Shown here one piece after another: positions 48,906 through 61,104 of a stretch of 64,000 nt of DNA. Position 1 is the first letter of the stretch. Each line of letters opens with the position of its first letter. The notes under the pieces were generated by a model. It had not been told where the DNA came from, made no database searches, and saw only the letters and a list, made by a program, of their open reading frames with translations. This stretch comes from Orbilia blumenaviensis. Its lineage: Eukaryota > Ascomycota > Orbiliomycetes > Orbiliales > Orbiliaceae. The stretch spans positions 1,612,001 through 1,676,000 of the forward strand of contig JAVHNS010000011.1 in NCBI GenBank assembly GCA_036872755.1. Direction: 5' to 3'. A program made the translations under genes and the position numbers.

Positions 48906-51783
48906 TGGGAGAGCTATCATAAGACTTTGCGGTGCATGGTGTCATTTGCTTAATCGTGGCCGTATTTTCGACAAAGGGTCTCCTAGTGGGTGGTGGACTT
49001 TCGACATCTGGAGTTATGGAGTCATCGTTTGCTTCTCAGGCGAAGTACTGGGTTAAAGACCTCAACAATATCATGTAATAATAGACGATACAAATATCGC
49101 ATGGCCAGGCACTGCACTGGAATCCCGGACAGGATAATATGCTTGGTGAGCCGCGTCAGCAGGCCTCCCACAACCTGTCCCACGAAACACTATCGCTCCA
49201 ATAACAAGGGAATCACGATTCAACTGGAGGTGCCTCGGGTTATGACAGAAAAGCTGATGTTTTTGTAGAATCTGGAAATCATACGCAACAATGACCGGGT
49301 CGATTAGTGCGAGCCACATGATGGTACCTCTCGGGGTTAGCCGTTATCTTCACCTAATGCAAACCAGATCATGACTGTATTTAATACGAACATTTCCTCT
49401 GTAATCGGATCTTACTATGTGGTAAACATTAGTGAAATTGTTTCCCGACCCAGTATGCATGCGAGTAAAATTGCTATTAGCGATATGGAGTCCTGGTTTC
49501 GAATGTGTACATGTGCAACCCAAACATCACTATCATCATGATCATCATGATAATCACCACCATCGTCGAGGACGAATTGGATTACGGGCTAGGATTTGAG
49601 CTCCGATATTGTTTATATTCATATTACCAACACATGATCAGATCATCGAATAACTGCTGGCGCTTCTCCACATATATAAACCTACCTAAGTATTTATATC
49701 AATACACCGTTCTTGTTTGGCGTTTGTCTCAATGCGTGGTCCACATCCAGCATCTTTCGAGTGGATGATTCCTAGTTGTCGCGATCCAAATGAAAGTTGG
49801 CATCAGGCACATCTATGTACCCTCTCGATAAGGCGGCATCCAGACAGCGCTGGGATACCATATTAACTAAGTATATGTATGAACTAGGTTTAAAATTTAG
49901 TTGAAGGTCGATCGACGTACGATGAAGCGCGCTGTGATCGATTTTAATCGAAATTTAAAGATACTCCAACTAGGTAGGTAATTAGCCCAACCCGAGTCTG
50001 CTCACCGGAGAATTCACGAATCAAACACATGAGCCTCTGGTGCCTACGTGGGTCTAGTACAAAGTCTTTAGGTACCAGAAATGTATCATCTGATATGTGC
50101 TGTTGGGATCTTATAATCTGATCCCCAGAATCAGATACATGCCAATTTCACCCACCAACAGACAGCCGGCGGATGATGCGTGATACTCGGAAAGAAAACC
50201 CTTTGCCGGCCAGGTATTCCTCGTTATAGGTATGCAGACTCTTTTATCGAATTGCCAGGCCGGCCAGCGTGGTTTATACTGAGGTGCTAGGTCAGTATGC
50301 ACAATTGAAGCCCAGGACAATATAGAACCTCCTAAAAATATATATCAAAAAAAAAAAAAAAAAATTAAAAAAATTTAAAAATTTTTTACAAGACCCTAAA
50401 AGCCGGCAAGATGGTTTTCTGTCATTCTTATGTGCGGAGAGGTTGATTGTTTAAATTCGGCCTGACAGTGGCTGGATCCTTACCATCGATGGATGGTTGT
50501 GTGGGTGTGTTTGAATACTCAAGAGGTACCTACTTACTTAAATGTCTAGGTTAGGTACTTACGGTAGTACCTCTTGTAGGCTGTCCTGACTGTACCACTG
50601 AGGTTTGCTGCTTCTTTAATTAAGTATAAAAGCCGCCCCATTTCCAGGCCCCAAACCTCTTTCTTTCCCACCCTCTAAAAGTCTGATCATGGTGACATCT
50701 TCCTTTCTCCATATAAAATTCTTCGGTGCCTGTTAGCCGGTTTCCCTTTCCTTTCCTTTCCTTTCTTTCTTTCTCTCTTTAAAAACGACTCCTCAGGTAT
50801 TCAAAACCTCCCATATTGCGTTCGGAATCGCACTTACGACGGGGCTACAAGTTTGAAACACCTCGCATCCGCTTATAGGATATAACGAATGAGGGTAGGC
50901 CCAAACAGCGCACCCTGGCCACGTAAAGAGGGTGGAATTCAACCACGAAACTAGCTCGAGATTCACTTTTAAAAACAGCTTTCAAATTCAACAATCGGTG
51001 TATGGGTATCCCCACTATCTAACAACTGTAAGTTGCTTTATGCCGGCTCCTTATCCCTATCGCGGTGACCATATATGGCCATAGTCTGGGGACTACTTGC
51101 ACGTATGCATGGTTCGGCTCACGCAATGTTTGTTACATGCATATCCTTTTTTCCATCCATTCTTCCTTCATTTCATTTCATTTCTTTTTTTCCCTTTCTT
51201 GACCAGCGCATCGTGTTCCTTACAAGCTTGTAAGAAGCACTTAATTATCTGAAGCAGGCTCAGAGTTGCTGCCCTACTATCGCCAAATTCCTGGGAGAAT
51301 TAACGCCGAGACTTTCTCATACACATACTTCGGCGTGTGTGATGGCGGTGATGGCGGTGATTATGATGCCTGAGCTTCATGAGTTCAAGCTTTTAGCGGT
51401 CGGATTGGGTTGGTGGACTATTGATATATATAAAATATCAATGGGTCACTCCCCTTTCTTCGAGGGAGTTTTCCTGTGCCACCAAACACCAATTCAGCCC
51501 CTACCCTGGGTCTTGCTTCGAACTAGTTTAATATGTACATACTCTAATATATACCTAGTTCAGTTGACGAGTATATATGTGAGTGAGTGAGTGAGTGAGT
51601 GCTTATAGGGTACCTGCTGGAATATAATGTTCCTCCAACCATTGTTTTCATTTCTCTTGCATATACACTCCCTTCGCAAGCTCAGGCATTCAAAGTCTTA
51701 TCCGTATCGGTTCAGTCTCTGCCCGGGTCGCCACCAGGTGGCGCGTGTCTTGGCTGCTGGAACAAACTGCGATTGAGGTCTGT

Positions 51784-51888
51784 GGGTGTTCATGTTCAAG
51801 TTCAAGTTCAAGTTCAAGTTCAAGTTCAAGTTCAAGTTCATGGTCATGGTCATGGTCATGTTGATGTTCGTGTTCGTGTTCGTGAGTG
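51784..51888. repeat. Period-6 array (GTTCAA core)
   Basis: About 105 bases with constant period 6: nearly eight perfect GTTCAA units at 51794-51840, then GGTCAT units, then GTTCGT units. It reads as Glu-Leu and His-Asp/Glu dipeptides on the minus strand and Val-Gln on the plus strand. Confidence 0.9.
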
Positions 51889-51970
51889 TGGCAGTTGAAG
51901 GTGAAAGTCTTTACCGGGGTCACCGGCCAGCCACAACGGTGGATGCTGGATGGTAGTGCATATAGTAGCA

Positions 51971-52030
51971 GCGGTGGTGGTGGACAGTCTCGTGGTGGTG
52001 GTGGTGGTGGTGGTAACTGTGGTAGTGGTG
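51971..52030. repeat. GGT/GTG trinucleotide microsatellite
   Basis: Interrupted GGT tract with a perfect core at 51992-52014. Confidence 0.85.
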
Positions 52031-52400
52031 GTATTATAACACCCCATCGAATTAGGTACTCAGTCCAAAAGTACCCAATCTCTCCACGGGCGTGCTTAAA
52101 TCCTCCTGCAACCCGAACACCCACACAAAACCACAACCACAACCTCTCTCTGTCTTCCTCCGCCATCGCCGCCGAACGAACACCAAAACCCGCAAGGGCC
52201 AGCAAGCAACTTCTACCAGCTGCAAAAAAAACATCCAAAGCGTGGCGTATCCACCGAGAATCCACATCTTCCGTCTCTTTTAACTTATTCCACGTTTGCC
52301 TTCACATCCCACGTTCCTTCTCCCGTAGCTCGTCTCCCGCCAGCGCCTGGCTCATTGCCTGCATCGCCTTGCGGTTTAGCTTGTTACTTTGAGTGCACCA

Positions 52401-53827
52401 CGTACTTCAGTAGGTAGCTGGCTTGCTCGCTCGCTCACGTCCATCGTCCATCGTCTATCACCTCGCGCATTTTTAAATTTTAAATGAAATAAAATAGTCT
52501 TCCGTTTTATCCATTTATTTTATTATATTTTTTTGTATTTCAAAAAAAAGTATATCCGTGGCATCTGCTTCCAACTGACCTTTCGGTCGCATCTCCTCTC
52601 TCCCTTTCCCTCCCCGTCTCCTTCCCTTCCCTTTCCTTTCCTTTCCTTCTGCCCTGTCCTGTCCTGTCCTGTCCTGTCCTTGCTTGGAGGTCTTTCTATC
52701 GCGCATTTATGCCGGACTTCTGCCACCTACGCCTATATAGGTACCTACCTACTACACCTAACATATCGCCACTCACCATATACGCACCATTCCTAGTCGC
52801 CACCTTTTCTGCATCGTCTGCCCTTCCTCCTTCCTCCTGCTTTCTTTTATTTATTTATTTATTTTTTTTTTTTTAATATTTTATTTTATTTTATTTTATT
52901 TTTTTTTGGTATAGATGCATGAATACCTCTTATATTCACTGTCAAGGCGCCTCGTAAATGCCATCCTTGACACTAAAGAGTGAAAACGAGAGTGTATCTT
53001 GATTCTTTATTTTTTCATTTTTTTCTTTTCATTTTCATTATCTCTTGTCGCTGCTTCCCTCTCCTCCTCTTCCCCCTCCTCCTCCTCCTCCTCCTCCCAA
53101 TCATCCACATCAACCTCATCGCGCCTCTACCCTTAGCCTGGCTGCTGTCTTCGCTTGCTTGGCTGGCCGTTGCCTCTTTCTGTTGTTCTTTAGTGCTTGG
53201 CCTGTTGGTGCGGTCTAAATTGATCACGAACGGCCACAAAGTCACAACACTAGCACAGAAAAGAATTTCTAATTTCCCGCGCCACCTGCTTTTCCTCACA
53301 AATCCCAAATAATTCCCCCATCCATCCCCATCTCGTACTCATCTCATAGGTTCTGCCCGAGATATTATCATCCCATTAGTACAAGAAGAAAAAACTTAAA
53401 AAAATAAATAAAAAAAACTCTCTTTCTGGTATGAAAAGGCTGACGCATCTGGTATCCGCCATTCTCTCTAGCCGTGCGCCCTTTGTGGTTATCCGTCTGT
53501 CAAACCCGGTCAATTCAATCGCGTCGGGTCATTTCTATCGATGGAGAAATAGCTCTCTGGAACGATTCGCTTCGTAATCTAGATAGAGAAACACCCCCCC
53601 AGAACAACATATTCGCCAACCTCAGCGTAACCCTCCGATTCCGCAGTTGCCCTCCGTCACATTTGCCTTTGTCGCTTTTTTCGGAACCGCCGTTTTTTTC
53701 CGCTTTCGAACGCGCACTTGCCTGTCACCCATCCACTTGCCACGTGGGCCTGAGAGACCCTTTCGAGGAAGTACAGTACGGTTTTACTTAGGCCTGAATT
53801 TTGAATAGTGGTTGCTGATCGCTGATC
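52401..53827 (+). promoter_or_regulatory. Promoter and pyrimidine-rich leader of the SomA-like gene
   Basis: Long C/T-rich stretch with CCTTT units (52620-52650), CCTGT units (52653-52680), T-runs near 52860-52910 and CTC/CCT repeats (53060-53098). Several upstream ATGs precede the coding start, suggesting a long regulated leader. Confidence 0.5.
52653..52680 (+). repeat. CCTGT pentanucleotide tandem repeat
   Basis: Five perfect CCTGT units and a partial sixth within the pyrimidine-rich leader. Confidence 0.85.
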
Positions 53828-56812
53828 ATGAGCCAGGGCGAAGGTGGCACGCCCAACATCAACATGAACAACCTAAATCAGATGACGAACCTGGCAGTCG
53901 GTGGTGTACAGGTACCCGGAGGAATGCCCGGCATGGCACAGGCGCAACAGAACCCAAACATGAGCAATGGATCTGGCTCAAAAGCTTTAGAGAGATCCCT
54001 TCTTAACACATATATATATGACTACTTCATCCGCCATGACATGTATGATAGCGCCCGAGCTATTCTGCAGGAAGCCGAGGTTTCCACCGAACCTGGAACT
54101 TCTGTTCGACGCGGGTCTCCTTCGCGGCGCTCGCAAAAACACGATCCGGATGGTAACCTCATTAACGGAATAGACGATTCCATGGATTCTGACAGGAAAG
54201 ACGAAGAGGGCAGCGAGCGTGGCGCTGACTTGCCGTTGCCTAAAGTCCCTCAGGATTCGTCTGGAGGATCTTTCTTGTACGACTGGTGGTCACTATTTTG
54301 GGATATCTTTGGTGCCCGCACTGGCAAGGCCGTCTCTGGCCCGGCCATGACTTACGTGAACCAAGTTCAAGTTCAGGTGAGTTTATATCTCATTGCCTTG
54401 GAATGGCTTCCTCGCCCCGAGCAGAGAAAAATAATCACAATATCTTCTTCCTTGGGCAACCATGTGCAAAAAAATATTCATGGGAGTATCTGTGTAAATT
54501 AACGAGCCTATGTTGCAGGCAAAGTCAAGGGAGCAACAACAAAGGCTCCTGCAGATTACGCAGGCTGGTGGTCTTATGGCCGGCCAAATACCGCCGCAAT
54601 TTATGGCTGGGTACCCAGCAAATCAGATGCTAAGGGTCCCGAACGGAGTCATACACGCCGATGATGTCCTTCAAAAAAATAACCTCGCGCGACAGGCAAT
54701 GGTTAACAACCAGCGAAACAAGCCTCAATTCCCTCAAAACCCGTAAGTTATACCCCAGCCCTTTCGGGGTAACACTAAGTCTAGTGACCGTGCGATGTCT
54801 TGCCTTTTTGTCATGACACAAAATTACTGAAATTCGTTGATATCGCGCTCTGCAGAAACCAGCAGCAACAGCTCCAGCAGCAGCTTAAAACCCAGCAGCA
54901 ACAACAGCAGGCAATGATACAGCAGCAGCAACAGATGCAAAGGGACCAATCAGTCGATGGCGAGCGGCCGCAGTCTCCAGCACCCGGCCAGAACGGATCG
55001 TCACCTTCAAAGCGCGCTCGTCTGGAGGGCGAATTTCAACCTGGAGCTGGACGCGGCCAAATTCCGAATATGCCCACCGGCCAAGCCAATGCACAGGCGA
55101 TGCTCATGCACCATGGAATTAATCAACTTACCCCGGGCCAATTTGCGCAATTTAACAATGCGAACCCAGCAGTCCAAGCCAAATTGACAGCTGCCTACGC
55201 ACAAAACCTCAGAATGGCGCAACAACAGCAACAGAACGCCGCAGTTAATGCCGTTATGGGCAATCCGGCTCTCCCCAAAGGCGTAATGCCAAATGGCCAG
55301 ATGGCCGGAGTTTCCGCCGCGCACGGGGCCCCCATGGTGCACCAGACTTCGGCTGATGGAGGACAGGGCATAAATGAATATTATAACGGAGGAATGGGTC
55401 GCGGAGGAATGAATGCAACCGGTAACCACGCCTTGCAGGATTATCAGATGCAGTTGATGCTGCTCGAACAGCAGAACAAGAAGCGATTGATGATGGCCCG
55501 TGCAGAACAAGACCAGATCCATATGCGTGGTAACGAGCCTCGACCCGATGGCTCCGTACCCTTCCAAAGCCAAAGCGTGTCGCCCTCCGGTACTCGAGCA
55601 GCGCCTTCCCCACAGCCTTCAGCAGAGATTAAACGAGCCACACCCAAAATTGGCGCGCAACCCGGCCCCGGCTCACCCCTCCCGGACGGCAGCAATATAC
55701 AAATCCAAAGAGGATCTCCTGCTGCCTCTATAGCAGCTTTTAATGGCCAGGTCACTCAAGATCCCTCCTATTTATCTTGGTATTCATCAGGCTGACCCTT
55801 TTATTACTTCTGCATTTAGCCTACCATCCAGAATCCCGCTATGATGAGGCCTCCGAGTTCACATCCTGGTTTCCCTGGGCCGCACATGGGTGAGCAAGCT
55901 ATGAACCCTGCTTTGAGGCAACAAGCGCAAGCGGGTAGAGGTCAACCAATTTGGGCTAGCCCAATGGCTGGCAACCAATCCGCCCAGGCTGCCCAGGCTC
56001 AAATGGCTCAGTTGCAAGCCGCCCAAGCGCAGAACCAAGGCCAACCCCAAGGGCAAGCTCCACAGGTGGCACCATCCCCAGCGGCTTCTGCTGGGCAACA
56101 ACAAAATATTGGTACACCGGGGCAGGCTAGGCCAGGTGGGCCACATCAGGCAATGCCACCACCATCCGCCCCGGCAAACCAGAATCCCGGCCGTACATCA
56201 CCCCAAGTTGGCACAATGCCCCCCACACCTACCAATAAGGCTGGAGGTACTGCGAGGAAAAAGGATACAAAAGGTGACCGTAAACAAAGCGTAAGTGTGG
56301 ATTCTTCCCCTGTATTTTCGTATGTTCTTTTAGGTACTGATGCCAATGGGGTCCAGCGGCCAAAAAATAAGGCGGCGAATTCCGCTGCAGCTAATGCTGG
56401 CGCGGCTGGCGCGCCTACCCCATCTGATGCGGAAACACCTGCGCCAGATACACCCATGACTCCCCAGAATCCGAATTCGTTCAATGCTCAAGGGGGTGTC
56501 GCCAAAGTGCAAGGTGGCTTTCAGGGTTCTGCGGTTCCCGTTGCTGGGGGAGGCGGTGCTTCCGAGGCGGTTCCAAATCCTGCAGCCGCAGTAGCCCCGC
56601 CAATGGCAGCCACGGAATCTTCCGAAAATCCCAACTTCAACATTATCGCCAATATGGACGGGTTCGGGCCCATGGGCACCGAGAATGAACTCATGGAATT
56701 CGACTTCGAAAGCTTCTTGAACCCAGAAGCCACGACGGCAGCCGACTTGAACTTCGACTTCTCAGCCTTTGGATCTGGCATGGATGACGTTACCCTGGAT
56801 GGTGGCCCTTGA
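53828..56812 (+). CDS. somA: LisH-domain transcriptional regulator, SomA/Som1 (Flo8-like) family
   Basis: Proposed exons: 53828-54376, 54519-54742, 54856-55750, 55820-56290 and 56357-56812, giving 864 residues. The LisH motif lies at about residues 53-85 (SLLNTYIYDYFIRHDMYDSARAIL). A short WW/F-rich segment follows at about residue 155 (FLYDWWSLFWDIFGARTGKA), the hallmark of the SomA/Flo8-like group. Most of the rest is low-complexity Gln, Pro and Ala. An acidic-aromatic C-terminus (MEFDFESFLN, LNFDFSAFGSGMD) resembles an activation domain. Family knowledge: SomA and Som1 act below cAMP-PKA, with partners such as PtaB, in adhesion, conidiation and virulence-related development. The third intron (55751-55819) has a weak GTCACT donor, but the alternative GTATTC donor gives a stop. 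The fourth intron is 66 nt and stop-free; if retained the protein has 886 residues. Confidence 0.88.
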
Positions 56813-58140
56813 AATTCCTCGGATCCGTATTGCTAAATTTTATCTCAACTACGCCATAGACACCTCCTCCATTCGCATGGATATTCGTCTTTGCTTACGT
56901 TAGTGGCAGGCTTCTAATTCGGCCCTAACTCTATCATCATTCTATCTGCGTTTCCCCTGTCCTACTTTATTCTATTATTATTTTAAAGTTCCCTTTTCTT
57001 TGTATTTTTTTCTCCTTTTCCCCTCCTTTTTGTGGAGTTCCCGGGCGTCGGGTTTATAGTTGGGCTTCTCCTTCCCCTTCTCCCTTTATCCCCCCTTCTT
57101 CTTCTTCTTCTTCTTCTTCTACTGCCTCTTCTCTTTCTTTCCAGCGGGGTCTGTTATGATGATTTAAATATTGTCAAGGAAGTATGACCATCCAACTCGT
57201 TGAGTAATGCCCTAGCCTATTGTAACCTGGCTCCAAGATTATGGATTTCAGGGCCGCCATCAAGTTGCTCGGTAGTTTCCCTTTCGCTCTCCCGATTCAT
57301 TGCTTCGTCTACAAAATGTCAACCCTGAGTGATGCCAGGGTTCTGATGCTGTGAGCAAAAAGCACCTAGTCCCTTAGTCCATATTCCAAAAAAAAAACTT
57401 TGCTACACTGGATTTTACCTAGCTCTCTAATACCCATCCGTCTATTCATTTGGTGATGGAACCTCTTTAACGATTTTTCTTCGACTCGTTTACTGATCTT
57501 GGTGGACATGTTCTCCTTTGTTGAGTAGTAACTTTTACATGTTTTTTTTCTTTCTTCTCATTGATTATGCGCGGAAATGCACTACATTTACGACTTCTCT
57601 TTCTTTTCGTTCCGGCCTGATTCCCTCCTTGCAACAAAGATATTTATATTTTTTGCTGTTTTCTATTGATCTTTTATCTTCGTGTATATGATGTTGCTTT
57701 CGCCAGCCAAGCCCTTGAAACTCGGCCATAATCCTCAGATCGGCTTGACTTCGCCGTGTAAACCACGGTCAACATTGTGTGCTCCTGTGGTAACGTGAAT
57801 TTTGGTATGGGTCCGAGGTATTTTAAACCTCCTCGTCCTCAAGCACAAAGTATTTACAATGAAAACCTAAATTACATACATGAAAGGCCGTCTCGGGTTC
57901 TCGTATGTGACAATGTCTGGTAACAGTGCTGTTGTAATCACCAAAGTAGCAGGTTTGAGTACCCAGGCATCCGGTAGCACTCATCCTTACTGCGAGATAC
58001 TCTAGAGGCTGAATAAAAATTGTCTAGAAAAATCTTAGCGATGATGTCTTTCAGTTCTTCTTCGCCGCCCCCCCCCCAAAAAAAAGTAGTAAATACAAAG
58101 GGGGCATTGAGTGCGTTTACTTCTTACCTCCACTCTTAGA
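56813..58140. other. Convergent 3' region
   Basis: Holds the 3' regions of the SomA-like gene (+) and the mL41 gene (-). C/T-rich DNA with CTT units at about 57098-57120. No gene is recognised. Confidence 0.6.
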
Positions 58141-58523
58141 TCAATTGATGCCGTTTAGCTCCTTCCATTTTCCGAGATAGGCATTTCCACACATGGGGCC
58201 GCCCTTGCCAAATTTCCCTTTTGTAGGTTCAAGCTTGTTTGTGACGAACGGTGTTAACTATAAGTAGGTTTTCAGCATCTTGTATATATTTAGCTGGTAC
58301 GATCTTTCTCTAACCCTACCTTGAAATCCGTCATGTCCGGGACAACGTAGTTTCTCAACTTTTTTGGATCGAGTATATAGCCACCATACTTTGTGTGGGA
58401 GCCCATAGAGCCAGTACCGGTTCCTTTGTAATAACCCCCGTTGACTTGCTTGGTAGTGAGCTTGAGGCGCTTGATGCCGCCTTTAGTGCCGCCTAGAAAG
58501 AGGATGCGGGTTGGGGCAACCAT
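58141..58523 (-). CDS. mrpl27: Mitochondrial large-subunit ribosomal protein mL41 (MRPL27 in yeast)
   Basis: Two exons on the minus strand: 58523-58320 and 58257-58141, giving 106 residues. The start MVAPTRILFLGGTKGGIKRL is basic and suits mitochondrial import. The family core is LKLTTKQVNGGYYKGTGTGS, MGSHTKYGGYILD, NYVVPDMTDFK and then, across the intron, LTPFVTNKLEPTKGKFGKGG, ending GNAYLGKWKELNGIN. The GYYKGT-TGSMG-HT block and LTPFVT are diagnostic. Family knowledge: mL41 sits near the peptide exit region of the mitoribosome. The ATG at 58523 is the only ATG in frame at the 5' end. Confidence 0.94.
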
Positions 58524-59375
58524 CGCGGGAAACGACAAAGATGGTGAGGCTTAGAAAGAGTGTTACGTGGCAAGCTCTTGTGACTGGATTGTATTAGAGT
58601 CACGCCTACTTTGGGCCGTATTTCTGTCCTTTTTTTTGTGTGGTGGAATTCATGGAATGGATGATTGAAGTTTCGTCGCATGCAAAAAAGGCGTTGTTGT
58701 AGTCGAAAGTTTCCCGAAATGGTATCTGGTAAAATACAACGTGGGCCAACACAAACATTTTAAACGTTTACCATTACATGGGTTGAAGGACAGCAAATTG
58801 TCTGGAGTTGAAATAGAATTGAACCTTTTGATGAATGAAAAACGACCAATATTGTCAATACATAAAGGGAAAAGAAATGAAAATATAGAAAAAAATGAAT
58901 GGGGGAATCGAAATGGGCAGATATGCCTAAGATACAACAGGCCTAGTCTGAAGTAGTAAAAGTCATACGAGGATCTGAACACCACAGTTTAAAGTGATTT
59001 AACAGGCTTAGGGCAATCGACGAGCGGCGCGCAATTGACTAGTTCCAAGACAGTGTAGGACGCAGGAGAGAACCAGAAGCAATAAAAAAGATAAATAAAA
59101 TAAAACAGATAAACCGACGGCCTAAAGCCGTGCTTGACCATCGTAGACAGGATAAGTCCTTGGACATGCTCCGCGCGAAGAAGTGAGAAGGGAAAGGTTA
59201 TGAATAAGGAGAAGAAAGAAATATAATCTGGACGGATAAGCATGACCGTTGCGTATAGTAGATAGTACAAATATCAAATTGTGCCGAAGAGGTAAGGAAA
59301 AATAGAGGCCGAGTAGACGAAAGCCGTAGCAAGATACTGTTCTTCTGGCCCATATCTAGCACTTGGGTCTATCAT
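58524..59375. other. Intergenic region
   Basis: Promoter of the mL41 gene and 3' region of the Zn2Cys6 gene, both on the minus strand. No coding sequence is recognised. Confidence 0.6.
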
Positions 59376-61104
59376 TTAATGGCTAGCTTTCATGGAGCGT
59401 GGGAAGTGCGAGCTGCCATAGGGGGCTTCATCAAAGCTATACTTTGGGCTCCCTAAAGTTGGTCCACAACCAGTAGAGCTCGAGCGGTTGTTCGGAGTTC
59501 GAGTCGTCGGCACCTGAACCGGCATTGATCTAGAGCCGGGTAAGCTTGGCGGTGACATGAGTGCATGCCTTTCCATCATATCTGTAGAGTTTACTCTCCT
59601 GGAGGTATGTTCCTGCAGAGTGTTGTTTTCCATAAGGTTAGTCATGGCAACTAGTTTTGAGGAGCTTTTACCCAAAGAGTTTTGAGGCTGCTTTGGGGTT
59701 CTAGTGTCCGTTATAGGTTTCGACGATGGTAAAACGTCCATATCTGGATGAGCTTTGTAGCTTACCCCTGATGATGAACCCGAAATACTATATGCGTCAA
59801 TCGGTGACGATAAAATTTGACCGCCAACCTTGGAAAACCGCGCTGGGTATGACGGAAGCCCCTCTCCATGGTCTGCGAAACCCATCGTGAATGGAATGGT
59901 GGCATGTGTTGTAGTCAGTTCACACTTCTCATTTGGTAGGCTTAGGGATGTTCGTTTCCCATTTGGTAGAGCTAGCGTCATATGACTAACACCGTTAGCA
60001 ATATTTGCTAAATGCCCGTAGTCGTAACCAGTTGATAGATTACTAGCTCGAACGTTGGAAGTTGGGATAAGGCCGATATTCGAGGGAATTTGTGGTGCCG
60101 AGGTGTGCATATACGGAGAATCGAAATACAGCGGAGTTGGAAGGCCACTGGGCACAGTGAAAGATCTCCCAGCATCGCCTTCAGGCCCTTCCCTAAGGTT
60201 CGCTGAGCCATTCTCAACAGAGGAGCGCAAGCTTTCCACTGTAGGGGAGTGGCCCCAACTGACATAAGAGGGCGTGGCAACGGCAGCTAAAGTTTCCATC
60301 GCTGCACTTGTAGTCAGCCCATAGGCGGCGGCTGGGCAAGGTAGATTTGATACTGCCTCCGCGTTCCTAGCTAATAAGGCCAACCCACTTTCACCAGGTA
60401 AATCTGATATGTTTTGCTCAAGCTGCGAAACCCGTTTCACTATATTTGGCATGCTCCTGCTGGGATGGAGTGATGGGGTCTGCGTGTACGGGGTATCAAC
60501 GATTGGCCTCTGCATCTGTAACTGACTCTCAAATCCAGCATCGCCACTTGTCACTGGTGGTGCAGAAAGGCACGCGTATTGTGCGGGTACGTTCCCAATA
60601 TAGATTGGGTGCCCAAGTCGGTCATAGAGCCCTGGCGCGCTTTGTTCGTTGATGACCAACTGTTGGCATTGGACTCGTAGAAACAAGCATTGGCCTGGTG
60701 ATACCCCTGCTGACTTACAGTTCTGACAGCCCGAGTTGTCGCCAGGATCACCGCTGCACCGTATCTTCCTTTTCCTACACCTTGCACACTGCCTCCGAGC
60801 ACAAGTATGTTAGTATAATCCATTATAATATTGACTACTATGCGCTCATAGCGGCCCTTCAATTTATATTTCGCCATAAAAAAAAAAAAAAACCAAATAC
60901 AAGAGCGTATAGACCTACAGCAACATTCACTCTTTTCCTCGGAGCTGAAGCACTTTGGCTCCCCAGCTTGGGATTGCTATCATTCTCTCGGACTGGAGGA
61001 TTCCAATACGGAAGTTTTCTTGCGGGGTGGGCCGCAGGGAACCCTCCCTGTCGTTGCAATGGAGGTGCGCTGCCGTACGCAGGTGGGTATGAGTGCCTAT
61101 TCAT
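59376..61104 (-). CDS. Zn2Cys6 (Gal4-type) transcription factor
   Basis: Two exons on the minus strand: 61104-60919 and 60788-59376, giving 532 residues. Exon 1 encodes a Pro-rich N-terminus with ARKLPYWNPPVREND and APRKRVNVA. Splicing (donor GTAGGT, acceptor AGGCAG) joins this directly to CARCRKRKIRC, followed by SGC, QNC and PGQC. The cysteine pattern is CX2CX6CX9CX2CX9C at about residues 63-96, a binuclear zinc cluster. The remainder is Ser/Pro-rich and apparently disordered, with several Ser-Pro sites. No fungal-specific TF middle homology domain is recognisable. The placement of a basic APRKRV segment right before the cluster recurs in related fungal C6 proteins, as I recall them. Target genes and inducing signal cannot be deduced. 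Confidence 0.88.

Larger units (their letters stand above)
48906..52400. other. Intergenic region with simple repeats
   Basis: No recognisable gene in about 3.5 kb. Holds A/T-runs at 50347-50390, TAGG-type motifs (50525-50572), a 16-bp palindrome (51229-51244), and the hexanucleotide and GGT arrays near 51784-52030. Long open frames at 51690-52265 (-) and 51886-52392 (+) exist only because the repeats lack stop codons. Confidence 0.5.

Noticed and set aside
51229..51244. 16-bp palindrome CTTACAAGCTTGTAAG
   Set aside because: About one or more palindromes of this length are expected by chance in a window this size; no context supports a function.
51690..52265. 191-codon minus-strand open frame with Glu-Leu and His-Asp repeats
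   Set aside because: Its length comes from the period-6 and GGT arrays, which lack stop codons in this frame. No domain and no flanking exons.
51886..52392. 168-codon plus-strand open frame
   Set aside because: Runs through the GGT microsatellite and C/A-rich DNA; composition is repeat-driven, with no domain.
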